64,000 nt of DNA, from positions 3,860-67,859 of the forward strand of contig JBAXTZ010000015.1 in assembly GCA_037129925.1 (NCBI GenBank). The letters are read 5' to 3'. The notes beneath the pieces were generated by a model, which was not told where the DNA came from, made no database searches, and was given only the letters and a program-made list of their open reading frames with translations. The position numbers were made by a program, and so were the translations under genes. Each line of letters begins with the position of its first letter. The first letter of the stretch is position 1. This document shows positions 25,383 to 34,017 of the stretch, in pieces. The DNA comes from JBAXTZ01 sp037129925 (GTDB taxonomy: Bacteria > Bacillota > Negativicutes > JBAXTZ01).

Positions 25383-25422
25383 TTTTTCCTCCTCGAATTT
25401 TATTAATCCTTCCATAGCCAAA

Positions 25423-25451
25423 ATATTAAGGTTTTTATCTATAGTTCACAA
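25423..25451 (-). promoter_or_regulatory. Candidate promoter for the SPFH gene
   Basis: Minus-strand TTGTGA (25446-25451), 17-bp spacer, TAATAT (25423-25428), about 40 bp upstream of the ATG at 25382. It overlaps the end of the upstream ATPase gene. Confidence 0.45.
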
Positions 25452-26836
25452 AGCGCCAGCAACCATAGCGGTACGACTGAAACGGCGCCAGCCAGCCGAA
25501 ATTCCCGCTTGCTGACCATAAGTGCTTCGGGCGCGGCAAATTCGGTGGCGAATGCATTCAACCCGCGCAGGTCTTTGGTAGTCACTTCATTGCGATATTT
25601 TGTTTCTACCGGAACCAGCCGGTTGCGTTTGCAAATCACCGCATCCACCTCGTATGTCTTTTCGCGCCAATAATATGTCTTGAAGAATTTCTTCTCGGCA
25701 TAGTCCACTGCCATCCGGGCAACAACGGTTTCAGCGAGCATTCCCTCGCGAACGGAGTCGAATTCCGTCTCCCGCACAATGGCATTCCGCAATCCATTGT
25801 CAATCACAAATATTTTTCGGTTTTTCCGGATGACTTTTCCGGTATTTGGCGAATAATTTTCCAAAGAGCACAGCAAACAGGCGCGTTCTAAATAACCGGC
25901 ATAATTCATCGCAGTTATTGTTTCTACACCGACGGTTTGCCCAATCGATGCCCAGGAAAACGCCTGACCGTTGTTTGCTGCAACATAAGCTATAATTCTT
26001 TCGAGTACCAACGGGCTTTTTACATCAAAGAAACTTACAATATCCCGATACAGACCCGATGCCAAAATATCCACAGCCAGACGGTTTTGCCATAGGTCGA
26101 TATTCTTGTGTTCAAAGTATTCCGGATATCCGCCTGCCAATAAATATTCCTGCAACAAATTAGTTGTCTGGTTTTCAAATAATGATAATTTGAGATAATC
26201 AGGCGCGATCGTCTGATAGAAAGCCGCCGGGCTGTCGAAACAGCAGGGAGCGACTACTTCTGGCAGCGCTTCGGACTGCTTATACCGGCTGTGAAAACGT
26301 GCGAACTGCCGGAAATTCAGCGGAAATATATGCAAGTAATCGATTCTGCCCAAAAGCGATTCTTTAGCGCCTTCGAACAAGTGTGCTGCCGAAGAACCAC
26401 TAACTACAAATTTTATATCGAACTGTTTGTCGTAATAACTCTTGATATAGGTTTGCCAGCCAGTAAGTTGATGCACTTCATCAATAAACACGTAGATCTT
26501 GGCGCTCAACATCCGGACATCTTCACCAACTATTTCGCGTAAAAACAGCTCAATTACAGTTGCCAAATCGTTCTTGGCATTGAAAATCAGCGGATCGTCA
26601 CCGCTAAACAGCAAAATCCGTCGCGGTTCAATACCGGACGCAATGAGTTTTTGGATCGCCTGAAAAATCAGCGTCGATTTACCAACCCGGCGCGGCCCGC
26701 TGATTGCCAGGATCCGCCGCTCGCTAAAATGCGTTTGAATATCTTGCAGTTCGGAGCGTTCAATTTTGTCAGCCAACTCTTTGTTTGGCGGTAACCCAAC
26801 CCACCACGGATTGCTGCGCGCTAAAAATTCCAACAT
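25439..26836 (-). CDS. P-loop ATPase with DUF4143/PD-(D/E)xK-like C-terminus
   Basis: 465 aa. Walker A GPRRVGKST at residues 47-55 and Walker B in IYVFIDEVHQL near residue 130. A sensor-type VVSGSSAAHLFEG and family segment YLLAGGYPEYF follow. The C-terminal domain has EVDAVICKRNRLVPVETKYRN, a nuclease-like Asp...Glu-x-Lys set. It starts at the ATG at 26836 with AAGGCGG upstream and has its own sigma-A promoter. It is only distantly similar to the other DUF4143 protein in the window (18887-20023). Role unknown; single-gene occurrence is typical. Confidence 0.85.
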   Translation of the reverse strand: MLEFLARSNPWWVGLPPNKELADKIERSELQDIQTHFSERRILAISGPRRVGKSTLIFQAIQKLIASGIEPRRILLFSGDDPLIFNAKNDLATVIELFLREIVGEDVRMLSAKIYVFIDEVHQLTGWQTYIKSYYDKQFDIKFVVSGSSAAHLFEGAKESLLGRIDYLHIFPLNFRQFARFHSRYKQSEALPEVVAPCCFDSPAAFYQTIAPDYLKLSLFENQTTNLLQEYLLAGGYPEYFEHKNIDLWQNRLAVDILASGLYRDIVSFFDVKSPLVLERIIAYVAANNGQAFSWASIGQTVGVETITAMNYAGYLERACLLCSLENYSPNTGKVIRKNRKIFVIDNGLRNAIVRETEFDSVREGMLAETVVARMAVDYAEKKFFKTYYWREKTYEVDAVICKRNRLVPVETKYRNEVTTKDLRGLNAFATEFAAPEALMVSKREFRLAGAVSVVPLWLLALCEL

Positions 26837-26858
26837 CTCAATACCGCCTTTTTGTCTA

Positions 26859-26900
26859 GTGTACTACACATATTTTACGTTTTTTGTGTAGCGCAGTCAA
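26859..26900 (-). promoter_or_regulatory. Sigma-A promoter and palindromic operator for the ATPase gene
   Basis: Minus-strand TTGACT (26895-26900), 17-bp spacer, TAAAAT (26872-26877). The perfect palindrome GTGTAGTACAC (26859-26869) sits over the expected transcription start, with a further GTGTAG half on the plus strand inside the spacer (26886-26891). Autoregulation is plausible. Confidence 0.65.
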
Positions 26901-26999
26901 CATAATCGCGAATTTGGTCGTAACAGTCAGTCTGAACTGTGCAATTCATACTCAATTCCAATCTGAACTTCTTGTAATATTGAATTGCGATATGCCTCA

Positions 27000-28619
27000 T
27001 TATTCACTTAATTTTGCATCGCCATATGGCTGACTGGCCGGTGAATTTTCAATCAAAATCAAATACTGTCCAACTGTGCTTGCCGCTGGATTGCTGGTAC
27101 GTTCAGCATAATCAAAATCCCGAATCACCGTATATGCCGGAATTTCGAAAAACGGAGAGTGAGCTGAGTTTAACTTAAACAGTGTCAATTTTCCGAGACT
27201 GTTGTTTGTGAAAGGATCAATATATGTTGATTCCTCTTTCCCACTGTAATATTTGCCATTGACGGAATACATTCCATAACTATCCTTCGACAAAGAGTTG
27301 CAGACGATAACTTTTCCCTTCACAGGTGACAGCGGCTCATCAGCAATCATTTCTGCGAATCGGGCGCTATTCGGAGTTTTTAGAATTGTATGATAACTGC
27401 CGAACTGTCCACACCATTTTTCGCCCGGATATTTGGCAATATTGCGCATAAAGCTAGTAAACATAAAATTATCGCGTAAATCGCTGACGTCCTGTTCCCG
27501 GGCATAAAAATCATAGGCTTGCTTGCAAGCGTCCACAATCAGGGAAGTCTCAAACCATTTATCACCCAGCATAGTTCGATACAACCCAGCGTGTTCTGAA
27601 TTCATGTCGGCCTGTAATATTTCGATCGCTTCCCGGCCATTGTTATCATCTGTGACGCTGCGAACCGTAGCGACATTCTGGGCAATCGGCGCCGGAATAC
27701 TATCACAAGCCAGCAATTCATTGAGACAAGCAAATCCGGTAGAAAGCTGATGCTGGACATCGAGACCGGCTATACACAGCTTGCTGTTCGGCGGCAGGTT
27801 GTCATTATAAATTTTCAGTTTTAACCAGAATTCATAGTTGTCCTTGTTATACGCCGATGTTTCACAATAATTTGCGAACACCAGCTTGAGCGCAGCCGTA
27901 TCCCCAGTGCGCAGAAATTTATTATAGTAGTAACTGTCTGCCGGTCCCATCTCCATAAGTATTCGCTGAATTCCGGCTTTCTCATTGAAATATTTGATCG
28001 CAGCTAATTCCAGCTCATAGGCTTCGCGTGTACCGTGAAATTCACCCAACAGAAACACGCGGTTCGTAACAATATCGCTATCCATCAACTTAAACCCGCT
28101 CTGAGCGATGCTATCCGACGCGCCGATCTTCCCACGATTCTTTGACAGATACTCACTAACAAGTTCTTGCTGATTATTCCACCAGCTATTTTCACTAACT
28201 GCTTTCTTAATGATATTATTGTCTTTGCGCGATGACTGATAAAATTGTTTCGTTTGTGCGTCAAATACAATCCAGTTCATATCCTGATAAGGATCGCTGC
28301 TTACAAATCCCTGATCGAAATTCAACTTGTAAAATTCGCCAGTAGTGTCAGCCTGGTGATAGCGGACATTTTTATAATCGACATACTTAAGCAGATGATA
28401 TTCACCGGGCGAGGTTATTAATAGCCGGGCTATTCCCTGCGCGTCGGCGACATAGCTTTTGGTGACTCCGTCAGGAAATTGAAGATACCAGGTAATTCCG
28501 GCAATCGGTTGATTATCCGCCGGAGACAACGCATACAAATCCAGTTCACCGGCACTAACCATAGCGGTACCGATGCTGATTGCAAATATTAGTAACATTG
28601 ACGCTAACAGTTTTTTCAT
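27000..28619 (-). CDS. Secreted EreA/ChaN-like protein
   Basis: 539 aa. The signal peptide is residues 1-23 (cut near SAG-EL). An N-terminal beta-sandwich of about 80 residues follows (LYALSPADNQPIAG to EYHLLKYVDY), like a prealbumin/SpaA-type domain. The main domain has VFLLGEFHGTREAYELELAA and RILMEMGPADSYYYNKFL, matching the erythromycin-esterase/ChaN/TIKI superfamily motif GExHG...E and its second Glu. A later His in QFGSYHTILK fits the catalytic His. It acts outside the inner membrane. A consensus promoter lies upstream. Substrate unknown; antibiotic hydrolysis should not be assumed. Confidence 0.65.
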   Translation of the reverse strand: MKKLLASMLLIFAISIGTAMVSAGELDLYALSPADNQPIAGITWYLQFPDGVTKSYVADAQGIARLLITSPGEYHLLKYVDYKNVRYHQADTTGEFYKLNFDQGFVSSDPYQDMNWIVFDAQTKQFYQSSRKDNNIIKKAVSENSWWNNQQELVSEYLSKNRGKIGASDSIAQSGFKLMDSDIVTNRVFLLGEFHGTREAYELELAAIKYFNEKAGIQRILMEMGPADSYYYNKFLRTGDTAALKLVFANYCETSAYNKDNYEFWLKLKIYNDNLPPNSKLCIAGLDVQHQLSTGFACLNELLACDSIPAPIAQNVATVRSVTDDNNGREAIEILQADMNSEHAGLYRTMLGDKWFETSLIVDACKQAYDFYAREQDVSDLRDNFMFTSFMRNIAKYPGEKWCGQFGSYHTILKTPNSARFAEMIADEPLSPVKGKVIVCNSLSKDSYGMYSVNGKYYSGKEESTYIDPFTNNSLGKLTLFKLNSAHSPFFEIPAYTVIRDFDYAERTSNPAASTVGQYLILIENSPASQPYGDAKLSE

Positions 28620-28643
28620 AACGGCTCCTTTAATTATTTGCGC

Positions 28644-28663
28644 GGGCGATTCGCGAATCGCCC
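28644..28663. repeat. REP-like palindrome, copy 2
   Basis: A perfect 20-bp palindrome, GGGCGATTCGCGAATCGCCC, lies in the leader of the secreted EreA/ChaN-like gene. It differs at two positions from the copy at 2444-2463. Confidence 0.65.
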
Positions 28664-28681
28664 CGTGTCAAATACAAATTT

Positions 28682-28710
28682 ATTTTACTGTTTATATTTT
28701 ATTGTGTCAA
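28682..28710 (-). promoter_or_regulatory. Sigma-A promoter for the secreted EreA/ChaN-like gene
   Basis: Minus-strand TTGACA (28705-28710), exactly 17 bp, TAAAAT (28682-28687), about 60 bp upstream of the ATG at 28619. The leader contains the REP-like palindrome. Confidence 0.8.
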
Positions 28711-28797
28711 TTTATACTTTCGCAACATATTTTTACAAGAGCCACGATGTTTAGCCCGCCATATACAATAAGGCTGCACCTGACCTGTACAGGAGAC

Positions 28798-28840
28798 AAA
28801 AAAAATACCGCCGGCATTGCAAATTTTGCAAAACCGACGG
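28798..28840 (-). terminator. Terminator of the AAA-ATPase_like gene
   Basis: On the minus strand a 16-position stem (CCGTCGG...CCGGCGG arms with one mismatch and a few G-T pairs) is followed by eight T residues at 28798-28805. It lies just past the stop at 28860. Confidence 0.85.
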
Positions 28841-28859
28841 CACCGTTTTTGGTGTCCAT

Positions 28860-30539
28860 TTACTGGACTATATCAATTTTACCTTTACCACTCACAATTA
28901 GCACCAACGTTTTAACGATTTTGCCGTTATGATATTTTTCAACATACGCTGCGCGGTAATTTTCGGCTTGAATTTCTGCTTCGGCAACCACCCGTTCGTA
29001 TTCCTTAAGCGTTTTTTTCTTGAGATATTTCAGTTCGATAACCCACTCATAGTTCGAGCTGCCAGGATTCGCCGGATTTTCTTGCAAAAGGATATCGGCG
29101 TAGCCACCGCCCAGTTCACGCTCACTGTCTACGAGATAATCTCCGATTGTAAATAGCAGCGCCAACAGTGCCATTTTGATATGTTTTTCGTCAATCGCGA
29201 TAAGATCGCGAAACGACAGCGCCTTGGTAAGCAGTTTGCCAAACGCTCCGATAAACTCGGCCGCGTCACCTGTCAACCGCATCTTGCGCATTGAATCATA
29301 ATATTCCGCCGGGCGGAGAATTTTCTTGTCCGCGCTCATCCGCATCGCGAAGTTTTCCCAAAACATCGACTTTATGGCATAATTCGGCACAGCTAACTCA
29401 ACTTTAGCAATATCAGCGCTTTTTATCGTTAGCAACCCCAAATAATACATCAACGACCAGTAGTTTTCCTGACTTTCATAGATGGTATTCAAGTCAAAGC
29501 GGTCTACCAGCCGGGTCATTATCGTACCGCCACTAGCGATTTGCTGCAAACTTTCGTAAGCGTCAAACTTCCGGGCGAGCATTTCGGTCTTGCGATAATC
29601 GGTCACGACATTGCGGTCCAGAATATATTGCGGATAGATACCGTGCTGTCTAACGGCTTCGAGAAAATATATCACCATATTAGTGTTATATACTCGTTCG
29701 CTAGCACGCGTTGAAAACTTGTAACCGTTAAAATATTCCCGAAGATCGTCCTGCAACTTTTGCAAGCCCATGCTCGCGGCACATACCTCGGCGGCCAGCG
29801 CTTGCACTTCTGTTTCGGTTAATCCCAACATCGCATTCAATGCCGGTTCCAAGGTAAGATTGCTGGTGATATTAAAACCACTGGTCAAGTCGTCCAGCAT
29901 GACCGGACTGACCCCGGTCATGAACAGCCGCTCAATACTCGAAGAAGTTCCTTCTTTAATAGCCTTGTAGAACGCTTTTACATATCCCTCGCCACTGATA
30001 AGATCATAATACATAGCTTTGTCGTCGCTGGCGATTAACTCGTTGGCAAAATTATCGTATTCGTCGATAATCAGATAGATATTCTTTGAAAGTGTCCGTG
30101 TCAAATCAAAACACATCCGGAGCGACTGAATCGCCGACAGTTTTCCAACTTCCCGGTCAGGTGAATACCTGTCGAAAAAATCTCGCGCCCCCTCGCGCAC
30201 CGCACCGTCGAAATCGCTAACCAGCACGTCTTGGCCTTTATCTGTCGTAATTCCGGCGAAACTAAGCCGCAATATCAGAAAACTGTTTTTCAAAGCCGTT
30301 GGCTGCTTGCCGATATATAAATCACCGAATAGTGCGTCAAACTTATCTGCCCTGTTAATATCATAATAATTTTCCAGCACCGACAGCCACAGCGTTTTTC
30401 CAAACCGCCGCGGGCGAATAAAAAACTGAAACTTTGGTTGTTGTTCCAACTCCGCGATATATTTAGTTTTATCGACAAAAACCGACCCTTCGGCTCTAAT
30501 GATCTCGAAATTCGTCTCGCCATAAGGAAATCTGCGCAT
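28860..30539 (-). CDS. AAA-ATPase_like protein with PD-(D/E)xK nuclease-like domain
   Basis: 559 aa from the ATG at 30539 (GAGGTG upstream). N-terminal MRRFPYGETNF and FVDKTKYIAEL are typical of the AAA-ATPase_like (DUF1703-linked) family. Walker A is RPRRFGKT at residues 42-49, with Walker B near IYLIIDEYDNF and RLFMTGVSPVML as sensor segment. The C-terminal domain contains GGGYADILLQE and WVIELKYLKKK, the Asp...Glu-x-Lys nuclease-like motif. It is monocistronic with a strong terminator. These proteins occur in many copies in anaerobes and have no established function. Confidence 0.88.
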   Translation of the reverse strand: MRRFPYGETNFEIIRAEGSVFVDKTKYIAELEQQPKFQFFIRPRRFGKTLWLSVLENYYDINRADKFDALFGDLYIGKQPTALKNSFLILRLSFAGITTDKGQDVLVSDFDGAVREGARDFFDRYSPDREVGKLSAIQSLRMCFDLTRTLSKNIYLIIDEYDNFANELIASDDKAMYYDLISGEGYVKAFYKAIKEGTSSSIERLFMTGVSPVMLDDLTSGFNITSNLTLEPALNAMLGLTETEVQALAAEVCAASMGLQKLQDDLREYFNGYKFSTRASERVYNTNMVIYFLEAVRQHGIYPQYILDRNVVTDYRKTEMLARKFDAYESLQQIASGGTIMTRLVDRFDLNTIYESQENYWSLMYYLGLLTIKSADIAKVELAVPNYAIKSMFWENFAMRMSADKKILRPAEYYDSMRKMRLTGDAAEFIGAFGKLLTKALSFRDLIAIDEKHIKMALLALLFTIGDYLVDSERELGGGYADILLQENPANPGSSNYEWVIELKYLKKKTLKEYERVVAEAEIQAENYRAAYVEKYHNGKIVKTLVLIVSGKGKIDIVQ

Positions 30540-30552
30540 CGCACACCTCAAC

Positions 30553-30586
30553 AAAAAATAGCAACAACTTTAGTTGCTGCTATTTT
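30553..30586 (-). terminator. Terminator after tcdA
   Basis: On the minus strand AAAATAGCAGCAAC pairs with GTTGTTGCTATTTT (one wobble), with a four-base loop and a T-rich tail. It is about 70 bp past the tcdA stop. Confidence 0.75.
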
Positions 30587-30656
30587 AGCATAATCAAAAT
30601 TATTTAGCTATCGTCGTGATTGCAAACGAAGTTGCAACGAAGAAAATGCGCGTTTT

Positions 30657-31412
30657 TCAGCGGTTTATCAAGTCTTTTACGACTTCGCCGGCCAAAATCA
30701 ACCCACACACCGCCGGTACAAAAGATATACTGCCAGGTATCTTCCGCCTAGTAGTACATTTCCGGGTCGTACCCGGCGGGCAGACACAATTAATCGCGCA
30801 ACTGGTTTCATCTGATTCCTGCGGTTCGAGCGGCAGTTCTTCGGAGTAGACGACTTTTAACGCTTTGATGCCCCGCTTACGTAATTCTTGGCGCATTATC
30901 CGCGCCAACGGGCAACTGGTAGTTTTGTAGATATCGGTAACCTTGAAGCCGCTAGCCTCGATTTTGTTCCCGGCGCCCATGCTGCTGATGATCGGAATCC
31001 CCAGTTCCTGGGCGGTCACGACCAGCGAGATTTTCCCGGTCATCGTGTCGATAGCATCGACAATGTAATCATAATCGCTGCGAATAAGTTGCCGGGGATT
31101 ATCCGGCAGGTAAAATTCTTGAAATATCTCCACTTCGGCCTTGGGATTAATTTCCAAAATCCGCTCACGCATCGCTTCAACTTTTGGCTGGCCAATAGTT
31201 TTGCGGGTGGCGTGCAACTGGCGGTTGATATTGGTCAGGCAGATGCAATCATCGTCTATCAACACCAACTTGCCGACACCGGCACGCACCAAGCCCTCGA
31301 CGACATAAGTGCCGACACCGCCGATTCCGAATACCGCCACCCGGCTGTGCTTTAACTTTTCTAAAGCAAGTTTTCCAATCAATAGTTCCGTCCGTGAAAA
31401 TTCATGTAACAT
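30657..31412 (-). CDS. tcdA: tRNA threonylcarbamoyladenosine dehydratase (TcdA family)
   Basis: 251 aa from the ATG at 31412 (GAGGT upstream); upstream in-frame ATGs are ignored. It is a ThiF/E1-like adenylating enzyme with nucleotide loop VFGIGGVGTYVVEGLVRAG at about residues 25-43, LIDDDCICLTNINRQ and the TcdA-typical TTSCPLARIMRQELRKRGI. A Cys-rich strand near the end (CAINCVCPPG) is common in Firmicute members. It converts t6A37 of tRNA to the cyclic form ct6A. It lies 10 bp after the amidohydrolase gene, likely the last gene of that transcript. Confidence 0.9.
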   Translation of the reverse strand: MLHEFSRTELLIGKLALEKLKHSRVAVFGIGGVGTYVVEGLVRAGVGKLVLIDDDCICLTNINRQLHATRKTIGQPKVEAMRERILEINPKAEVEIFQEFYLPDNPRQLIRSDYDYIVDAIDTMTGKISLVVTAQELGIPIISSMGAGNKIEASGFKVTDIYKTTSCPLARIMRQELRKRGIKALKVVYSEELPLEPQESDETSCAINCVCPPGTTRKCTTRRKIPGSISFVPAVCGLILAGEVVKDLINR

Positions 31413-31422
31413 TTCTACCTCA

Positions 31423-32730
31423 TTATTTTTGCCAGTTTTCAATAGCTTTTGCGTACAGCCGCAAAAAGAATTCCGTAGCCGTCAATAACACCCGCTCGTC
31501 AAAATCAAACAATTTGTTGTGATGACCGCCACTTGTCGCTGTGGCAAACACCGCAAATAACGCTTGTCCGCCCCGGGCCTTGGTCTGTTCCATAAAATAT
31601 GTCGCATCTTCTGAACCTTCGAACGTTGCCAGTCTGACGGCGTGTTCTGCGCCAATGGTTTCGACCGCCACGCCGAACGCCAGTTCAACGAGTTCCGGCG
31701 AATTTGTTGATGTAACCAACTCAGCCTCGGGTCTGATTTCACATTCCAGCTCATACATCACCGCAGCAGACTTAATAACTATTAGCGCCCGCTCTGCCAT
31801 ATATTCACAAACTTCCTTAGTCGCGCCGCGCACCTCTACCGTGAAATAGGCCTGCTCAGCAACCACGTTCCACTCACTGCCGGCTTGCAGTTTCCCAATA
31901 TTTAGCTGCGTCGAGCCATTACCATGCCGGGAAATAGCGTAGATATTTTGTGTGGCGACACAGGCGGCCAGTAACGCGTTCCGTCCGAAATGCGGATTGT
32001 TAGCAGCATGTGCCGCGCGGCCGGTATAACGGACTTCATAGCGTTTGACGGCCATGATGCCGCGCGGATCAACGACAATAACATCATCAACTGTCGGTAC
32101 AATCCCGATATGACCGCAGAAAAAAAAGTTGGCATCGTCCACCAGCCCGGCAGAAGTCATCGTACCGGCGCCAACGCCGCCTTCTTCGCCCGGTTGGAAA
32201 ATCAACCGCACAGTACCGGTAATATCATTGCGATGCTCGGCAAACCATTTAGCCAGCAATAAACCATAAGCCATGTGACCGTCATGCCCGCAAGCGTGCA
32301 TATAGCCGGGAATTAACGAGCCAAAACCCTCACGAACCGGCAAATGTTCCGCGCTGTCACTCTCAGTTATTGTCAACCCGTCAATGTCAAAGCGAAAGAC
32401 CACAACCGGACCGGGCTGAGCGCCTGTCAGTTCAGCGACCAAACCAGTGTAGCCGCCCCGTCCCGGTCCAATAAACCGTTCCTCGATACCAGCCGCCAAT
32501 GCTCGTTGATATTCGTCCTCGATTATTTCTGCGGCTGGCAACTTGAACCGTTTTGCCGCGCCATGAATAGTCTCCCCTAATTTGATATTGTAACCCCATT
32601 TTTCCAGCAACTGTGCAATGTAGCCAGTGGCATAGAACTCAGTCCAGGCTACTTGCGGGAATTTGTGCAAATCGCGTCGCCAACTGACCATCTCGTTTTT
32701 GTTTGTCACCAGCCATGTTTCCAAATTCAT
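31423..32730 (-). CDS. M20-family amidohydrolase, AbgA-like
   Basis: 435 aa from the ATG at 32730, selected because GGAGG lies five bases upstream; earlier in-frame starts have none. Metal-binding motifs of M20D amidohydrolases are clear: MHACGHDGHMA near residue 145, FQPGEEGGVGAG, CGHIGIVP and a late His in SGGHHNKLFDF. Overall length and the N-terminal WRRDLHKFPQVAWTEFYAT match AbgA (p-aminobenzoyl-glutamate hydrolase subunit A) better than N-acyl amino-acid amidohydrolases. No abgB is adjacent, so the substrate remains open. Neighbours are DUF1015 upstream and tcdA downstream. Confidence 0.8.
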   Translation of the reverse strand: MNLETWLVTNKNEMVSWRRDLHKFPQVAWTEFYATGYIAQLLEKWGYNIKLGETIHGAAKRFKLPAAEIIEDEYQRALAAGIEERFIGPGRGGYTGLVAELTGAQPGPVVVFRFDIDGLTITESDSAEHLPVREGFGSLIPGYMHACGHDGHMAYGLLLAKWFAEHRNDITGTVRLIFQPGEEGGVGAGTMTSAGLVDDANFFFCGHIGIVPTVDDVIVVDPRGIMAVKRYEVRYTGRAAHAANNPHFGRNALLAACVATQNIYAISRHGNGSTQLNIGKLQAGSEWNVVAEQAYFTVEVRGATKEVCEYMAERALIVIKSAAVMYELECEIRPEAELVTSTNSPELVELAFGVAVETIGAEHAVRLATFEGSEDATYFMEQTKARGGQALFAVFATATSGGHHNKLFDFDERVLLTATEFFLRLYAKAIENWQK

Positions 32731-32790
32731 ATCAACCTCCAAAACAGCACAGCTCTCCAAATGCGCAATCGCGATTGAAGAGCTGTTCAA

Positions 32791-34017
32791 TTATATTCGA
32801 TTAATCACCATACCATCCCGCAACTTCGGTTCGAACCAAGTTGACTTTGGCGGCATGATTTCATTATTGTCGGCAATTGCCAGTAATTCATCCATTGATG
32901 GCGGAAACAACGAAAATGCCACCGCGTAGTCGCCGCTATCGACCAGTTTTTCTAGTTCGCTCATGCCGCGGATACCACCGACAAAATCGATGCGCTTGGC
33001 AGTGCGCGGGTCGTCGATCGCTAACAGCGGTTGTAAAATGTTACGTTGGAGAATATTGACATCCAACCGCGCCTGACAATCATTTTCATCGACGATATCA
33101 CTGTTAGCACGCAATACGTACCACTCGTTATCAATATACATTCCGAATACATGTCGGGTCTGTGGTTTTCCGGATACATCGCTACCCTTACCAATGTTGC
33201 TCACCCGGAAATTTTCCGCTACGGCCGCCATAAATTCAGCCTTGGTCAGACCGTTTAAGTCCTTGACCACCCGGTTATAGTCCATGATTGCCAATTGGTC
33301 ATGAGGAAAGGCTACCGCCAAAAACACTTGCGCGGCAGCATTTTCTGGTTGCTGACCGGCCAGCAATACGGCAGCCGCTGAGCGATGATGCCCGTCGGCG
33401 ATATATAAGTCCGGAATGTTGGCAAACGCCGTTTTAATATTGCTGCAGTCTTCCGGCGCATCAACCACCCACATAGTGTGGCGAACGCCGTCTTCGGCAA
33501 CAAAATCATACTCGGGTATACGGCAGGTAAACCCGGCAACCAGGTCGTCTAGTTTCGCTTCGGCGCGATACGCCAAAAATACCGGTCCGGTCTGGGCCCG
33601 GGTAATGCGGATATGCATGGCCCGGTCATTTTCTTTGTCGGGGCGGGTCAACTCGTGTTTCTTGATTTTATTGCCGCGATATTCAGCAGCCGAATAAGCG
33701 GCGGCAATGCCCGTCTGGCGGTGCGCCCCCTTGGTCAACCGGTAGATGTAGTATGCCGGTTGAGCTTCTTCAAACAACAGCTCCGCTTCAACCATCGCTT
33801 GCAGACGGTCGGCCGCGCATTTATATATCTCCGGCGCGTACGGGTCAACATTTGGATGTTCAGCCTCAGCTTTGGTCACCCGCAATAAACTACTCGGGTT
33901 AACGGCGATTTTCGCCGCCGCCTCAAGGCTGTTCATAACATCATAGGGCGGCGCCGAAACCTCAGCGACTTTATCTTTTGCCGAGCGCAATGCCCGAAAC
34001 GGTAATACTTGTGCCAT
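32791..34017 (-). CDS. DUF1015 family protein
   Basis: 408 aa, cytoplasmic, full length for the family (COG4198). Signatures are VLPFRALRSAKDKVAEVSAPPYDV at the start (read as two shorter motifs, PFRALR and APPYDV), a HELTRPDKENDRAMHI segment, and LYIADGHHRSAAA in the middle. The ATG overlaps the serA stop by one base (TAATG), so it is translationally coupled to serA. DUF1015 genes frequently accompany serA and class V aminotransferase genes. A role in serine metabolism is therefore inferred, but no activity is established in my knowledge. Confidence 0.88.
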   Translation of the reverse strand: MAQVLPFRALRSAKDKVAEVSAPPYDVMNSLEAAAKIAVNPSSLLRVTKAEAEHPNVDPYAPEIYKCAADRLQAMVEAELLFEEAQPAYYIYRLTKGAHRQTGIAAAYSAAEYRGNKIKKHELTRPDKENDRAMHIRITRAQTGPVFLAYRAEAKLDDLVAGFTCRIPEYDFVAEDGVRHTMWVVDAPEDCSNIKTAFANIPDLYIADGHHRSAAAVLLAGQQPENAAAQVFLAVAFPHDQLAIMDYNRVVKDLNGLTKAEFMAAVAENFRVSNIGKGSDVSGKPQTRHVFGMYIDNEWYVLRANSDIVDENDCQARLDVNILQRNILQPLLAIDDPRTAKRIDFVGGIRGMSELEKLVDSGDYAVAFSLFPPSMDELLAIADNNEIMPPKSTWFEPKLRDGMVINRI

